Origin: Anaerolineae bacterium
GTDB taxonomy: Bacteria > Chloroflexota > Anaerolineae > 4572-78 > J111
Assembly (NCBI GenBank): GCA_022071955.1
Contig: JAJVIM010000011.1
Location: 124,001-188,000 of the forward strand
Reading direction: 5' to 3'
Length of the DNA stretch: 64,000 bases
The notes beneath the pieces are model-generated. The model was not told the origin of the DNA. It saw only the letters and a program-made list of their open reading frames with translations, and searched no databases. A program made the translations under genes and the position numbers. Positions 16,714 to 24,794 of the stretch are shown here, piece after piece; position 1 is the stretch's first letter, and every line of letters begins with the position of its first letter.

Positions 16714-17715
16714 ATGAAAAGATTGTTAGGACGTAGTGGGATTGAAGTATCTGCGGTTGGTATGGGCTGCTGGGCCATCGGCGGGCTGTGGAAATATGTT
16801 GGCAACCAGGCCGGTTGGGGTGTTGTAGACGATGCCGAATCGATCCGGGCCATCCATAAGGCCATCGATCTGGGCTGCAACTTTTTTGATACCGCCCTCA
16901 ACTACGGCTGCGGCCACAGCGAGCGAATTTTGGGGCAGGCTGTTAAAGGTCGCCGCGAGCAGGTGGTGATTGCCACCAAATTTGGCCACAAGGTTGATTT
17001 TGCTAACAAAGAGGTGGGGTTTTACGGCGACGCCGAAGAAGACAGCGATGTAGCCAGCCACATGCGCACCGATCTGGAAACCAGCCTGAGCCATCTGGCC
17101 ACCGATTATATTGACCTGTACCAGTTGCACACCTGGGGGTTGTCTATTGACCGCGCGTTGGAAGTGCGTGATGTGCTGGAAGCGTTTGTGGCCGAGGGTA
17201 AAATTCGCACCTACGGCTGGAGCACCGACCGCACCGACGCCATCAAAGCGTTTGCCACGTTGCCCAATTGCAGCGCCGTGCAGCAGGCGTTGAACATTTT
17301 TGATGGCAATCTGGAACTGCTGGCCCTGTGCGAAACGTTGAATCTGGCCAGCATTAACCGCAGCCCACTGGGAATGGGCGTTTTAACCGGCAAATTCAGC
17401 CCCAACTCAACCTTTGGCGAAGACGATGTGCGCAAATATGTAAACTGGTTCGCCGGTTTTGACCAGGGCAAGCCCAGCCGGGCCTGGCTCGAGGCGCTGG
17501 ATGCCGTCCGCGAAGTGCTCACCAGCAATGGGCGCACACTGGCTCAGGGCGCGCTGGCCTGGCTGTGGGGGCGCAGCCCGGTAACCATCCCCATCCCCGG
17601 TTTCAAAACAATGGCCCAGGTTGAAGAAAACTGCACGGCCATGCAGTTTGGCCCGCTCACCGCCGCCCAAATGCAGGAAATCGAGGCGATCATAGGCCAG
17701 CGGGAGAGCCGTTAA
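16714..17715 (+). CDS. Aldo/keto reductase
   Basis: NAD(P)H-dependent oxidoreductase of 333 residues, the normal length of the family. The TIM-barrel catalytic tetrad is present: D59, Y64, K89 and H139 (motifs FFDTALNYG, IATKFG and LYQLHTWG). It resembles the predicted oxidoreductases of the YajO/Tas type that act on carbonyl compounds or sugars. The start is supported by GGGAG 9 nt before the ATG. It is divergent from the MocR regulator, separated by a repeat-filled spacer of 341 nt, and is followed by repeats rather than another gene. The physiological substrate is unknown. Confidence 0.93.
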   Translation: MKRLLGRSGIEVSAVGMGCWAIGGLWKYVGNQAGWGVVDDAESIRAIHKAIDLGCNFFDTALNYGCGHSERILGQAVKGRREQVVIATKFGHKVDFANKEVGFYGDAEEDSDVASHMRTDLETSLSHLATDYIDLYQLHTWGLSIDRALEVRDVLEAFVAEGKIRTYGWSTDRTDAIKAFATLPNCSAVQQALNIFDGNLELLALCETLNLASINRSPLGMGVLTGKFSPNSTFGEDDVRKYVNWFAGFDQGKPSRAWLEALDAVREVLTSNGRTLAQGALAWLWGRSPVTIPIPGFKTMAQVEENCTAMQFGPLTAAQMQEIEAIIGQRESR

Positions 17716-17765
17716 CATCCACAAAAAATAGGGACACGAAATTACTACCTTTGCGTTTTTTAACC

Positions 17766-17847
17766 AGGACACAGATTTCGCAGATTTACACAGATTTTCT
17801 AAAAAATTTTTTGCTTCATCTGTGTTTTCTGTGTAAATCTGTGTCCT
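17766..17847. repeat. Inverted repeat built on ACACAGATTT units
   Basis: Arms beginning AGGACACAGATTT (17766-17778) and ending with its complement at 17847 enclose an A/T-run. Within each arm the unit ACACAGA recurs. It lies 50 nt after the aldo/keto reductase and could act as its 3-prime hairpin, but its long A/T-rich loop and imperfect arms look more like a dispersed repeat. Confidence 0.6.
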
Positions 17848-17925
17848 ATTTTGAACGAAGTTTCAAAAGTGCAACATAGTGGAAATTTTGCATATACTGA
17901 AATCAATTTGAGAGTTTCACTTTTG

Positions 17926-18070
17926 CCCTCATCCCCCCGGCCTCCTTCTCCCTGAGGGAGAAGGAGGAGAAAAGCTTTTTTGATGCGGTTTTGAGCGGCT
18001 TCGCCGCTCAAAACCGCATCAAAACAATCGCTCCCCCTCCCCAAATTGGGGAGGGGGTTGGGGGGAGGGG
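17926..18070. repeat. Composite three-hairpin element, copy 1
   Basis: Three palindromes in a row. H1 at 17941-17967 has 13-bp perfect arms around one base (CCTCCTTCTCCCT and complement). H2 at 17978-18024 has 22-bp perfect arms and a TTC loop. H3 at 18033-18057 has 12-bp arms (CCCCCTCCCCAA and complement). C-rich flanks (CCCTCATCCCCCC on the left) are complementary to the G-rich right end. A second copy in reverse order is at 48449-48642. Confidence 0.75.
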
Positions 18071-18184
18071 TTCAGAAAGTGTAATTTTCATTCTGACTTT
18101 AGTATAGTTCATTTGCCGGATAAATACCTTGGCAAAATGAACCACGCCCGAAATATCAATGTAATTTGGAGATTTTTACAAACA

Positions 18185-18418
18185 ATGACGGCTAAATGTA
18201 TGTGTCCCACCGACACGCTTGGTACGGATCAGATTTACGTACAAATAAACGCCAATCAAAAAGGGGAAACCACTGTTTGGAATGGGTTGAAATGGCTGGC
18301 CGAAACCATCGGCGCTTATGCCGTTGAAGTTTATCGCTACAGTAACAACCCGGACCCGGTTTTCTCAAACGGTGGCACGCGCGTGCTGATCAGGCCGGAT
18401 CGGATTGATTTGGTGTAG
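18185..18418 (+). CDS. Small hypothetical protein
   Basis: Open frame of 77 residues starting MTAKCMCPTDTLG and ending GGTRVLIRPDRIDLV. It has two cysteines near the N-terminus and a conserved-looking charged end, but I recognise no family. The ATG at 18185 follows GGAG at an unusually long distance of about 13 nt; the frame also extends upstream to ATG 18137 (M-N-H-A-R) and a TTG at 18113. It is flanked on both sides by repeat elements and is less GC-rich than its neighbours, so it may be a remnant. Confidence 0.35.
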   Translation: MTAKCMCPTDTLGTDQIYVQINANQKGETTVWNGLKWLAETIGAYAVEVYRYSNNPDPVFSNGGTRVLIRPDRIDLV

Positions 18419-18463
18419 CTGGAGACCGGTTTTTGCCAAACCGGCAAAGGTCAACTCTAATTC

Positions 18464-18614
18464 CAATACTTTTCAAATACAAATAACACCATCGGGCACG
18501 TCATTCTGAGGCCGAAGGCCGAAGAATCTCCGGGTTATCGACCTAATTAGGCTAACCGCCGGGGAGATTTTTCGCTTCGCTCAGAATGACATCATCATTA
18601 TTTTAAAAGTATTG
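18464..18614. repeat. MITE-like inverted repeat element
   Basis: Terminal arms CAATACTTTT (18464-18473) and complement (18605-18614) bound about 150 nt. A second pair, GTCATTCTGAG (18500-18510) and complement (18580-18590), lies inside with further GAAGAATCTCC-type pairing. No transposase and no clear target duplication. Its right end stops 3 nt before the ruvX stop codon. Confidence 0.6.
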
Positions 18615-18617
18615 ACC

Positions 18618-19046
18618 CTAACTCCAAATTCCTGACTCCTGATTCCTGTTTTCTGCATCCAGATAATTTTGCAGAATCACCGCCGCCGCGGCCGCATCGA
18701 TGGGGATTTTTTTGCGGCCGGCCGCTGCCAAAAACGCCTCGGCGTCAACGGTGGAATAGCTTTCATCAAAATAGTCAATCGGCACGTCGATTTCGGCGGC
18801 CAGCGCCTCGGCGTAGCGCTGAACCCGGCGCGCCTGCGGGCCGAGCGGGTCATCGCCGCTGAGCGAGTAAGGCAGCCCAACGATGACCCGCTCAATTTTC
18901 AACTCGGTGATGAGCCGCTGTAGCCGGGCAAAATCCTCTTTTTTAGATTTTCGATGCAAGACGCTGTGCGGTTTGGCAAACACGCCGCTGTCACTGGTGG
19001 CAATGCCAATCCGCCGCTCGCCCACATCCAGAGCCATCAAACGCAT
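18618..19046 (-). CDS. ruvX: Holliday-junction resolvase-like / pre-16S rRNA nuclease RuvX (YqgF)
   Basis: RNase H-fold protein of 142 residues. The N-terminus MRLMALDVGERRIG carries the first catalytic acid D7, and the C-terminal acid lies in the motif FDESYST. In E. coli YqgF matures the 5-prime end of 16S rRNA; Holliday-junction activity has also been proposed. It is the last gene of the alaS operon and begins 3 nt after the upstream stop; alaS-ruvX linkage is also known in Firmicutes. The last 11 residues (ENRNQESGIWS) are encoded by a heptamer repeat array (18621-18648), so the C-terminus has been rewritten by a repeat and is probably dispensable. Confidence 0.95.
   Translation of the reverse strand: MRLMALDVGERRIGIATSDSGVFAKPHSVLHRKSKKEDFARLQRLITELKIERVIVGLPYSLSGDDPLGPQARRVQRYAEALAAEIDVPIDYFDESYSTVDAEAFLAAAGRKKIPIDAAAAAVILQNYLDAENRNQESGIWS
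18621..18648 (-). repeat. Heptamer array inside the ruvX 3-prime end
   Basis: Four 7-nt units in register, read on the minus strand as CAGGAAT/CAGGAGT-type repeats. The same family occurs at 32191-32232. The array codes the last residues of RuvX and meets its TAG stop. Confidence 0.75.
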
Positions 19047-19049
19047 CCA

Positions 19050-20687
19050 TCAACTCTCATCGGCAACCGGCGCGGCGGCCACGTTGATGTTCACCTGAAT
19101 ACGCAGCGGCGAAAACGGCAATCGGCCCAGATACTCGGCCAGCCAATCCGGCTTCACTTCAATACCGGGTACTGTGGCCAGATCGTACTGCTCAGACAGC
19201 CGGTTTTGGGCGTCGCCCACCGGCAGCCAGGCAATCGAATCGGCCACGCGCCGGTTGTCAATCACCGGCACGGCCTTGCCGGAGGCGAAGATTTTGAAGG
19301 TGGTGATGCCATTTTCCGTGCCCAGCACCTCGCCCGCGCCAAACTGCAACCCTTCGATATCAAGTTTGTAACCGGGCGGCACCTGCGCTTCGAGCGCGGC
19401 CAGCGCCAGCCGGTTGGCGTTGTAGCCGCCAATCACCGTGCTTCTAACCACGGCCTGCATTTGGCCGCCAAAGACATCGGAAAAATCACCGGAAAATTCG
19501 CGGTATTTTTTATCCAGCACAATCACCTGCACCGACTCCGGCGGAATAAACTCCTGCTCGGCCAGCGAGGCTTTGAGCTGGGCCAGCCCTTCCTGCTGAA
19601 TTTGCTGCTGCAAATAGGCATCGAGCCTGGGTTTGTCATCTTCGGTCACAATTTTGCGGGGGGCCAGCGTGCCGCCGCCGGTGGCGCGTTCGTTGACTAC
19701 CCGGGCCAGCAGGCCAAACCCGGCATCGGAAAAGCGGTTGATCTGCCCGGCCCCAACATTGCCCGGTGGCCCCGGTTCCACGGCAATGACCGGCGTGGTG
19801 GTAATGGCATCGACGCCGGCCGGAATGGTGGCCGTGACCACGGTAAGAAACTCCACCGGCTCGCCGGCCGCGGTAGACAGCGTGGTAGAAATAGGAATGA
19901 TGTGCGCGTCTTCGGTGCGGTTGATAAATGTGACCTGCCCCGTGGCTTTGTCAAAGGGGGCCAGTTCGGTTTTCACCGTTTCAATTTCACCGGTCAGGCT
20001 GAGTTCGACCTGTTGTTTGCGGGCCGGAAAGGTGAGCGTGGCAAAATCAACCGACTCGGCGTCGGGGTCGGCTTTAACAATCAGTTCGGTTTTAACAGCC
20101 TGGGCAATTGGGGTAATGGTGACGGTGGCTTCTGGCAACAACCCAATAAAACCGGCGACCAAAATGCCGGCCAGCAGCACAATCAGCGCCAGCATGCCGA
20201 TTTGTTGGGCCAGATATTTGAGGCTGCCCGCCGGCCGGTCGCCGGCAACCACCACAAATTTTTTCTTTTTTGACCGCGCTTTGCCGCGACTGGCCGGTAT
20301 TTGACCGGCGGCTTCGGCCAGCGGCGGCAGCGATGCTTCGGGGCGCGCTTCCGGCGTTTGGGCGGTAACCCAGCCGGCACGCCGGGCGGCCCGCACGCTG
20401 CCAAACAGTTTCAGCCCGGCAATTTTGGCGTTGTCCCGCACGGCGGGGTTGCCGCTGACAATTGCCACATCAACGGTGCGGCTTTGCACGGCGCGGGCCA
20501 AAATTTTCATATTGACCAGGCTGTGCAGCGCCTTGTTTTTGCGGGGCACCACCAGCACCAGCCGCGGCCGTTCCGGGTGGCCGGTAACCTGCACCGACTG
20601 GCGGGTGAGGGTGGGCAGCAAAAAATCAATCCTGCTTTTGATTGACGTAATGTCGTCTGTGTTGTCTAAATGTAAAATTTGTTCCAT
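19050..20687 (-). CDS. Baseplate J/gp47-like membrane protein
   Basis: Protein of 545 residues with a cytoplasmic N-terminus (1-155, basic patch KARSKKKK), a single membrane helix (about 160-185, LALIVLLAGILVAGFIGLLP) and a large extracytoplasmic region rich in beta structure (TVTITPIAQAVKTELIVKA onward). The outer region resembles the baseplate-J-like proteins often annotated in Anaerolineae; it is not evidence for a phage. It follows the PilM/FtsA-like gene by 5 nt and precedes ruvX by 3 nt, so the three are co-transcribed. Together with the PilM-like ATPase it could form an envelope-spanning complex; this is inferred from order only. Confidence 0.75.
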   Translation of the reverse strand: MEQILHLDNTDDITSIKSRIDFLLPTLTRQSVQVTGHPERPRLVLVVPRKNKALHSLVNMKILARAVQSRTVDVAIVSGNPAVRDNAKIAGLKLFGSVRAARRAGWVTAQTPEARPEASLPPLAEAAGQIPASRGKARSKKKKFVVVAGDRPAGSLKYLAQQIGMLALIVLLAGILVAGFIGLLPEATVTITPIAQAVKTELIVKADPDAESVDFATLTFPARKQQVELSLTGEIETVKTELAPFDKATGQVTFINRTEDAHIIPISTTLSTAAGEPVEFLTVVTATIPAGVDAITTTPVIAVEPGPPGNVGAGQINRFSDAGFGLLARVVNERATGGGTLAPRKIVTEDDKPRLDAYLQQQIQQEGLAQLKASLAEQEFIPPESVQVIVLDKKYREFSGDFSDVFGGQMQAVVRSTVIGGYNANRLALAALEAQVPPGYKLDIEGLQFGAGEVLGTENGITTFKIFASGKAVPVIDNRRVADSIAWLPVGDAQNRLSEQYDLATVPGIEVKPDWLAEYLGRLPFSPLRIQVNINVAAAPVADES

Positions 20688-20692
20688 ATACT

Positions 20693-21862
20693 CTACAATT
20701 CAGGGATTCCTACAGTTAAGCTCAGGGCCAGGGCCATCAAATTATAATTCATCGAATCGGTCAAATCTTTGATGGCGGTTGGCCCCAGCGGCGATACTTC
20801 CGGCACGGCCTCAAACGGAGCCGGGTTGATTTTGAGCATCCGGTCAAAACCGGGCAGTTGGCCGGCCCCGCCGGTTAAATAAACCCGTCGCGGCAGCGCA
20901 CCGATGGTTGCAAAATCGGTCAATATTTCAAAAACGGCGGCGTACCAGCGCTCAAAAGCCGGTTCCAGTTTGACCGCCATACGCTCGGACTGGTCGCCCA
21001 GCAAACTGCCGTTGGCGTAGGCGTGCTTCAACGTGCGGGCCGCTTTGGGGCTGAGATCGAGCGACTGGGCCAGCATCTGGGTGAAAAAGTAGCCGCCAAA
21101 CGGCACCCAATCCGTGGCCGCCAGCGCATCGTTTTTAATCAGCAAAATATCGGTGCCGGAAAAACCAATATCCAAAATGATGGCGTCTGCCTGCGGCGCC
21201 AGCGATGCCAGCGCGTGCGGCGAAGCGACCACGTTGGCAATAGCCAGATTCAGCGCCTCGGCCAGCACTTCCAGCCCGCGCAGCGCGCTGGCCTGCGCCG
21301 CCACCCCAAACACGGCGTGCGACAGTTTTTTGCCGGTCAGCCCAACTTCGCCCAGCACCAGCCGGCCATCGAGCATGGTGCCGGCGTCGGTAACGGCCAG
21401 CGGTAGCCACTGCCCGCCCTCGATGGCCGCGGCGGCCAGCCCGGCCGGCACCAGTTTTTCGGCCCGCAACCGCAGCGTTTTTATTTCTCTGGCCGTGATC
21501 GGCTTTGACGAGCGGGGCCGGGCCTGTTCAACGCTGAACAGCTTGCCGATAACCGCCCGGCCGGCCACGGCAAAAATCACGTCGTCCGGCACAATTTTTT
21601 GGCCAATGTACTGCTCGGCGCTGTCTTCGGCCTGGGTCAGCGCCTGATTGACCGGATAAACCACGGCTTCGGCTTCGTTGCGGCCGCCGGTAATATCGTG
21701 GTTGCCGGTTTCGGCCAGCCCAAAGCCCACCACCTGCGGCTCGCGGTTGCCGGGGATAACCAGCGCCACCGCCGCTTTAACCGTGTCCCGGCCCACATCC
21801 ACCAAACTGTAGGCCGAAGGAACCTGCGACTTTCTTTTTTGAAGTTGGTGCAGGATTTTCAT
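20693..21862 (-). CDS. PilM/FtsA-like actin-fold ATPase
   Basis: Actin/HSP70-fold protein of about 389 residues. Phosphate-binding segments are recognisable: phosphate 1 VDVGRDTVKAAVA near the start, phosphate 2 ILDIGFSGTDILLIK near residue 235 and the adenosine motif LTGGAGQLPGFD near 340. The nearest families are PilM (type IV pilus inner-membrane platform) and FtsA. No pilN/pilO/pilQ genes are adjacent; instead a one-helix baseplate-J-like protein follows, possibly filling the PilN/O role. The start is uncertain: ATG 21862 gives the usual short lead to the first motif, ATG 21919 adds 19 residues; neither has a clear ribosome site. It starts shortly after alaS. Confidence 0.82.
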   Translation of the reverse strand: MKILHQLQKRKSQVPSAYSLVDVGRDTVKAAVALVIPGNREPQVVGFGLAETGNHDITGGRNEAEAVVYPVNQALTQAEDSAEQYIGQKIVPDDVIFAVAGRAVIGKLFSVEQARPRSSKPITAREIKTLRLRAEKLVPAGLAAAAIEGGQWLPLAVTDAGTMLDGRLVLGEVGLTGKKLSHAVFGVAAQASALRGLEVLAEALNLAIANVVASPHALASLAPQADAIILDIGFSGTDILLIKNDALAATDWVPFGGYFFTQMLAQSLDLSPKAARTLKHAYANGSLLGDQSERMAVKLEPAFERWYAAVFEILTDFATIGALPRRVYLTGGAGQLPGFDRMLKINPAPFEAVPEVSPLGPTAIKDLTDSMNYNLMALALSLTVGIPEL

Positions 21863-21952
21863 TGGAAAAAAATTTATGGCTGCGAACAGGGCCGTAAACC
21901 GACCGCCACCCACAGCCATGTTGTTTTATCTCAGCACAACAACACTCAGCCG

Positions 21953-24667
21953 TTACTTCACCGCTGCGGCCACCAGCGCTTCCACTTTGGCCAGCGCTTC
22001 CGGCAGTTTGCCGGCATCCCGGCCGCCGGCTTCGGCCATTGTTGGTTTGCCGCCGCCGCCGCCGCCAACCACACCGGCCACTTCTTTAACCAGCTTGCCG
22101 GCGTGCAGCCCTCGGCCCACCAGATCGTCCGTCACCGTGGCGATAATCTTTGGTTTGTCGTCGGTAACGGTAGCCAGCACCACCACCACCGAATTGAGCC
22201 GGTCGCGGAACCAGTCGCTCAGTTCGCGCAGCATGCTGGCGTCTGGCGCGTCGACCTGCAACGCAACCACGTTGACGCCGTTCACCACTTTGGCCTGGCC
22301 GAGCATCTGCTCAAATTCGGCCCGCACCAGCTTGCGCTCCAGCTCTTTGATTTTCTTGTCGCGCTCCTGCGCCAGCGCCGCCAGCGACACGGCGCGTTCG
22401 TACACTTCTTCCGGTTTAACGCCCAGCAGGGCGGCGGTTTGCTCCAAAGTTTCCAGCCGGTTCTGCACCAACTGCTGCACCACCTCGCCGGTCACGGCCT
22501 CGATGCGGCGTACACCGGCGGCGGCGCTGCCTTCGCTGACAATGTGCAGGCTGCCAATTTGCGAGGTGCGCTCCACGTGCGTGCCGCCGCACAGTTCGCG
22601 GCTGTAAGCCGGGCTGCCGTTGCCGCCAATTTGCACCACCCGCACGGTGTCGCCGTATTTTTCACCAAACAGGGCCATAATTTCGCCGGCAGCGATGGCG
22701 TCACGCAGCTCGGTGTACTGCTTTTGGCTATCCGAAACCGGCAGGTCGGCCAGAATGGCTTTGTTGACCGCGGCTTCGATGCGGCTCAATTCGGCGTCAC
22801 TTAATTTTTGCGGATGGCTAAAGTCAAAGCGCAACCGGTCCGGGGCGACCAGCGAGCCGGCCTGGGCCACGTGGCCGCCCAACGCCCGCCGCAGCTCACG
22901 GTGGAGCACGTGGGTGGCGGTGTGGTTGCGCATAATGTTCCAGCGCCGGTCGCTGTCAACCGCAGCGGTTGCCGCTTCGCCTACATTTATATGCCCGCGC
23001 GTCACCAATCCTTCATGCACAATCAGCCCGTTGACCGGTTTGGCGACCGCCGAAACATCCAGCGCCCAGCCATCGCCTTCAATGACGCCGGTGTCGCTGA
23101 CCTGACCGCCGGATTCCACGTAAAATGGTGTAGCCGACAACACCAACTCAACGTGCTGGCCTTCGCCGGCGGAGTCAACCGGCTGGCCGTCGCGGACAAT
23201 AGCCGCCACGGTGGCCGGCAGTTGGGTGTCGTTGTAGGGGTTGTAGGCCACGCCGCTGGCCGGCAGCTTGCCGCCGCGCTTGAGCGCATCGAACAGATCA
23301 GCGTAAACTTGCAGCAGGTCAACGGCGATCTCGCCAATTTTGCTGCCGCCGGAAATGCGCGAATGCTCTTCGGCGGCTTTGGCATATCCTTTTTCATCAA
23401 TGCTAAAGCCGTACTCCTCCTCGGCGATGACGCGGGTGAGATCTTTGGGGAAGCCGTAGGTGGCGTACAGTTTGAACACCTCGCCGCCAGGGATTTGGGT
23501 TTGGCCCTGCGTTTTGAGCCGGCCCACCAGCTCGGCGATCAGCTCCAGCCCGTTGTTGAGCGTGCGCAAAAAGCGTTCTTCTTCCTGGGTGATCACGTTG
23601 AGAATGAACTGCCGCCGGGCTTTGAGTTCAATATAATGGCCGCCCATTTCGTCGATCACGGTATCGGCGATTTTGGCCAGAAACGGCCCGTTAAAACCGG
23701 CCAGGCGACCGTACCGCGCCGCCCGCCGCAAAATAAGCCGCAGCACGGAGGAGCGGCCTTCGTTGCCGGGCATCACGCCGTCGCCAATCATAAAAGTGAT
23801 GGCCCGGCCGTGGTCGGCGATAACGCGGTAGGCTACCAGATGCTGCTGCACCTGATTATCGCTGTGGCCCAAAAGCTGCTGCACCCGGCGAGTGATCGGG
23901 GTGAACAGGTCGGTTTCGTAGTTGGCTTTTTTGTTTTGCACCACCGAGACAATGCGCTCCAGCCCCATGCCGGTGTCAACGCCGGGTTTGGGCAGGGGAG
24001 TGCGGCTGCCATCTTCTTTCTGGTTAAACTGCATAAACACCAGATTCCAGATTTCGAGCCAGCGCTCGCAGCCGTTATCCAGCAGCACCGAGCAATCGGG
24101 CTGGCCGCAGGTGCAGACGGCAACGCCCCAATCGTAATGCACTTCCGAGGTGGGGCCGCAGGGGCCAATATCGGCCATTTGCCAAAAGTTGGTTTTATCG
24201 CCCATACGGTACACTTTGTCCGGGGCAATGGCCATGTCTTTGGTCCACAAATCGTAGGCTTCGTCGTCGCTGGTGTGAACGGTGTAACGCAGCCGTTCGG
24301 GATCGAGGCCGTACACATCGGTCAAACATTCGTAGGCAAAGCGGATGGCGTCGCGCTTAAAGTAGTCGCCCAGCGAAAAATTGCCCAACATCTCAAAAAA
24401 AGTATGATGTCTGGGCGATGGTCCAACGTTTTCCAGATCGTTGTGTTTGCCGGAAACACGCATACATTTTTGCGATGACGTCGCCCGTTTGTAGTCGCGC
24501 TTTTCCAGGCCCAAAAATGCATCCTTAAACTGAACCATGCCGGCGTTGACAAAAAGCAGGGTCGGGTCGTCGGCGGGCACCAGGGACGAGCTGGGGACCA
24601 CGGTGTGTCCGTTTTTTTCAAAGTAATCCAGAAATGCCTGTCTGATTTGTGCGCTGGTGAGTGTCAT
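21953..24667 (-). CDS. alaS: Alanine--tRNA ligase
   Basis: Class II aminoacyl-tRNA synthetase that charges tRNA-Ala and edits mischarged Ser/Gly. At 904 residues it is close to the usual length. The N-terminal catalytic core begins with LTSAQIRQAFLDYFEKNGH and contains the motif-2 region (RKHNDLENVG-like, here SGKHNDLENVG). The editing domain has H582/H586 (HTATH) and C693/H697 (CGGTH), the zinc-type site. A C-terminal DHHA1 domain has the glycine-rich motif GGGGGGKPTMAEAGG. GAGGT lies about 7 nt before the ATG. It heads a minus-strand operon with the PilM-like, baseplate-J-like and ruvX genes. Confidence 0.98.
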   Translation of the reverse strand: MTLTSAQIRQAFLDYFEKNGHTVVPSSSLVPADDPTLLFVNAGMVQFKDAFLGLEKRDYKRATSSQKCMRVSGKHNDLENVGPSPRHHTFFEMLGNFSLGDYFKRDAIRFAYECLTDVYGLDPERLRYTVHTSDDEAYDLWTKDMAIAPDKVYRMGDKTNFWQMADIGPCGPTSEVHYDWGVAVCTCGQPDCSVLLDNGCERWLEIWNLVFMQFNQKEDGSRTPLPKPGVDTGMGLERIVSVVQNKKANYETDLFTPITRRVQQLLGHSDNQVQQHLVAYRVIADHGRAITFMIGDGVMPGNEGRSSVLRLILRRAARYGRLAGFNGPFLAKIADTVIDEMGGHYIELKARRQFILNVITQEEERFLRTLNNGLELIAELVGRLKTQGQTQIPGGEVFKLYATYGFPKDLTRVIAEEEYGFSIDEKGYAKAAEEHSRISGGSKIGEIAVDLLQVYADLFDALKRGGKLPASGVAYNPYNDTQLPATVAAIVRDGQPVDSAGEGQHVELVLSATPFYVESGGQVSDTGVIEGDGWALDVSAVAKPVNGLIVHEGLVTRGHINVGEAATAAVDSDRRWNIMRNHTATHVLHRELRRALGGHVAQAGSLVAPDRLRFDFSHPQKLSDAELSRIEAAVNKAILADLPVSDSQKQYTELRDAIAAGEIMALFGEKYGDTVRVVQIGGNGSPAYSRELCGGTHVERTSQIGSLHIVSEGSAAAGVRRIEAVTGEVVQQLVQNRLETLEQTAALLGVKPEEVYERAVSLAALAQERDKKIKELERKLVRAEFEQMLGQAKVVNGVNVVALQVDAPDASMLRELSDWFRDRLNSVVVVLATVTDDKPKIIATVTDDLVGRGLHAGKLVKEVAGVVGGGGGGKPTMAEAGGRDAGKLPEALAKVEALVAAAVK

Positions 24668-24699
24668 GCCAGTTACCTCGAGCTAAGATTAACCCGTAG

Positions 24700-24728
24700 A
24701 TTTTAGTCTAATTGCAGGGTGATGTCAA
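24700..24728 (-). promoter_or_regulatory. Consensus sigma-70 promoter of the alaS operon
   Basis: On the minus strand a perfect TTGACA (24723-24728), a 17-nt spacer and TAAAAT (24700-24705). The predicted start leaves a leader of about 26 nt with GAGGT before the alaS ATG at 24667. It is the best canonical promoter in the window. Confidence 0.82.
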
Positions 24729-24762
24729 TACACCCGCAATTGAACCGATACCGCCGCAAATA

Positions 24763-24771
24763 TGTTATAAT
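24763..24771 (+). promoter_or_regulatory. Extended -10 promoter of the pentapeptide-repeat gene
   Basis: TGTTATAAT with a TTGAAC (24740-24745) 20 nt upstream of the hexamer. The long spacer makes the TG extension the main recognition element. The ATG follows about 24 nt later. Divergent from the alaS promoter. Confidence 0.55.
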
Positions 24772-24794
24772 TTGGCAAAAGGTTAAAGAAGTTG

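Noticed and set aside
17799..18044. 81-codon minus-strand gene
   Set aside because: It runs through the ACACAGA inverted repeat and two hairpins of the composite element, so the frame is repeat sequence.
18954..20273. 439-codon plus-strand frame
   Set aside because: Antisense to the baseplate-J-like gene; no start signal and no recognisable domain.
19050..20687. Prophage baseplate gene
   Set aside because: The match is to a membrane-anchored baseplate-J-like family; there are no phage neighbours and the gene sits in the alaS-ruvX operon.
22808..24478. 556-codon plus-strand frame
   Set aside because: Antisense shadow of alaS, which is certain from its motifs.
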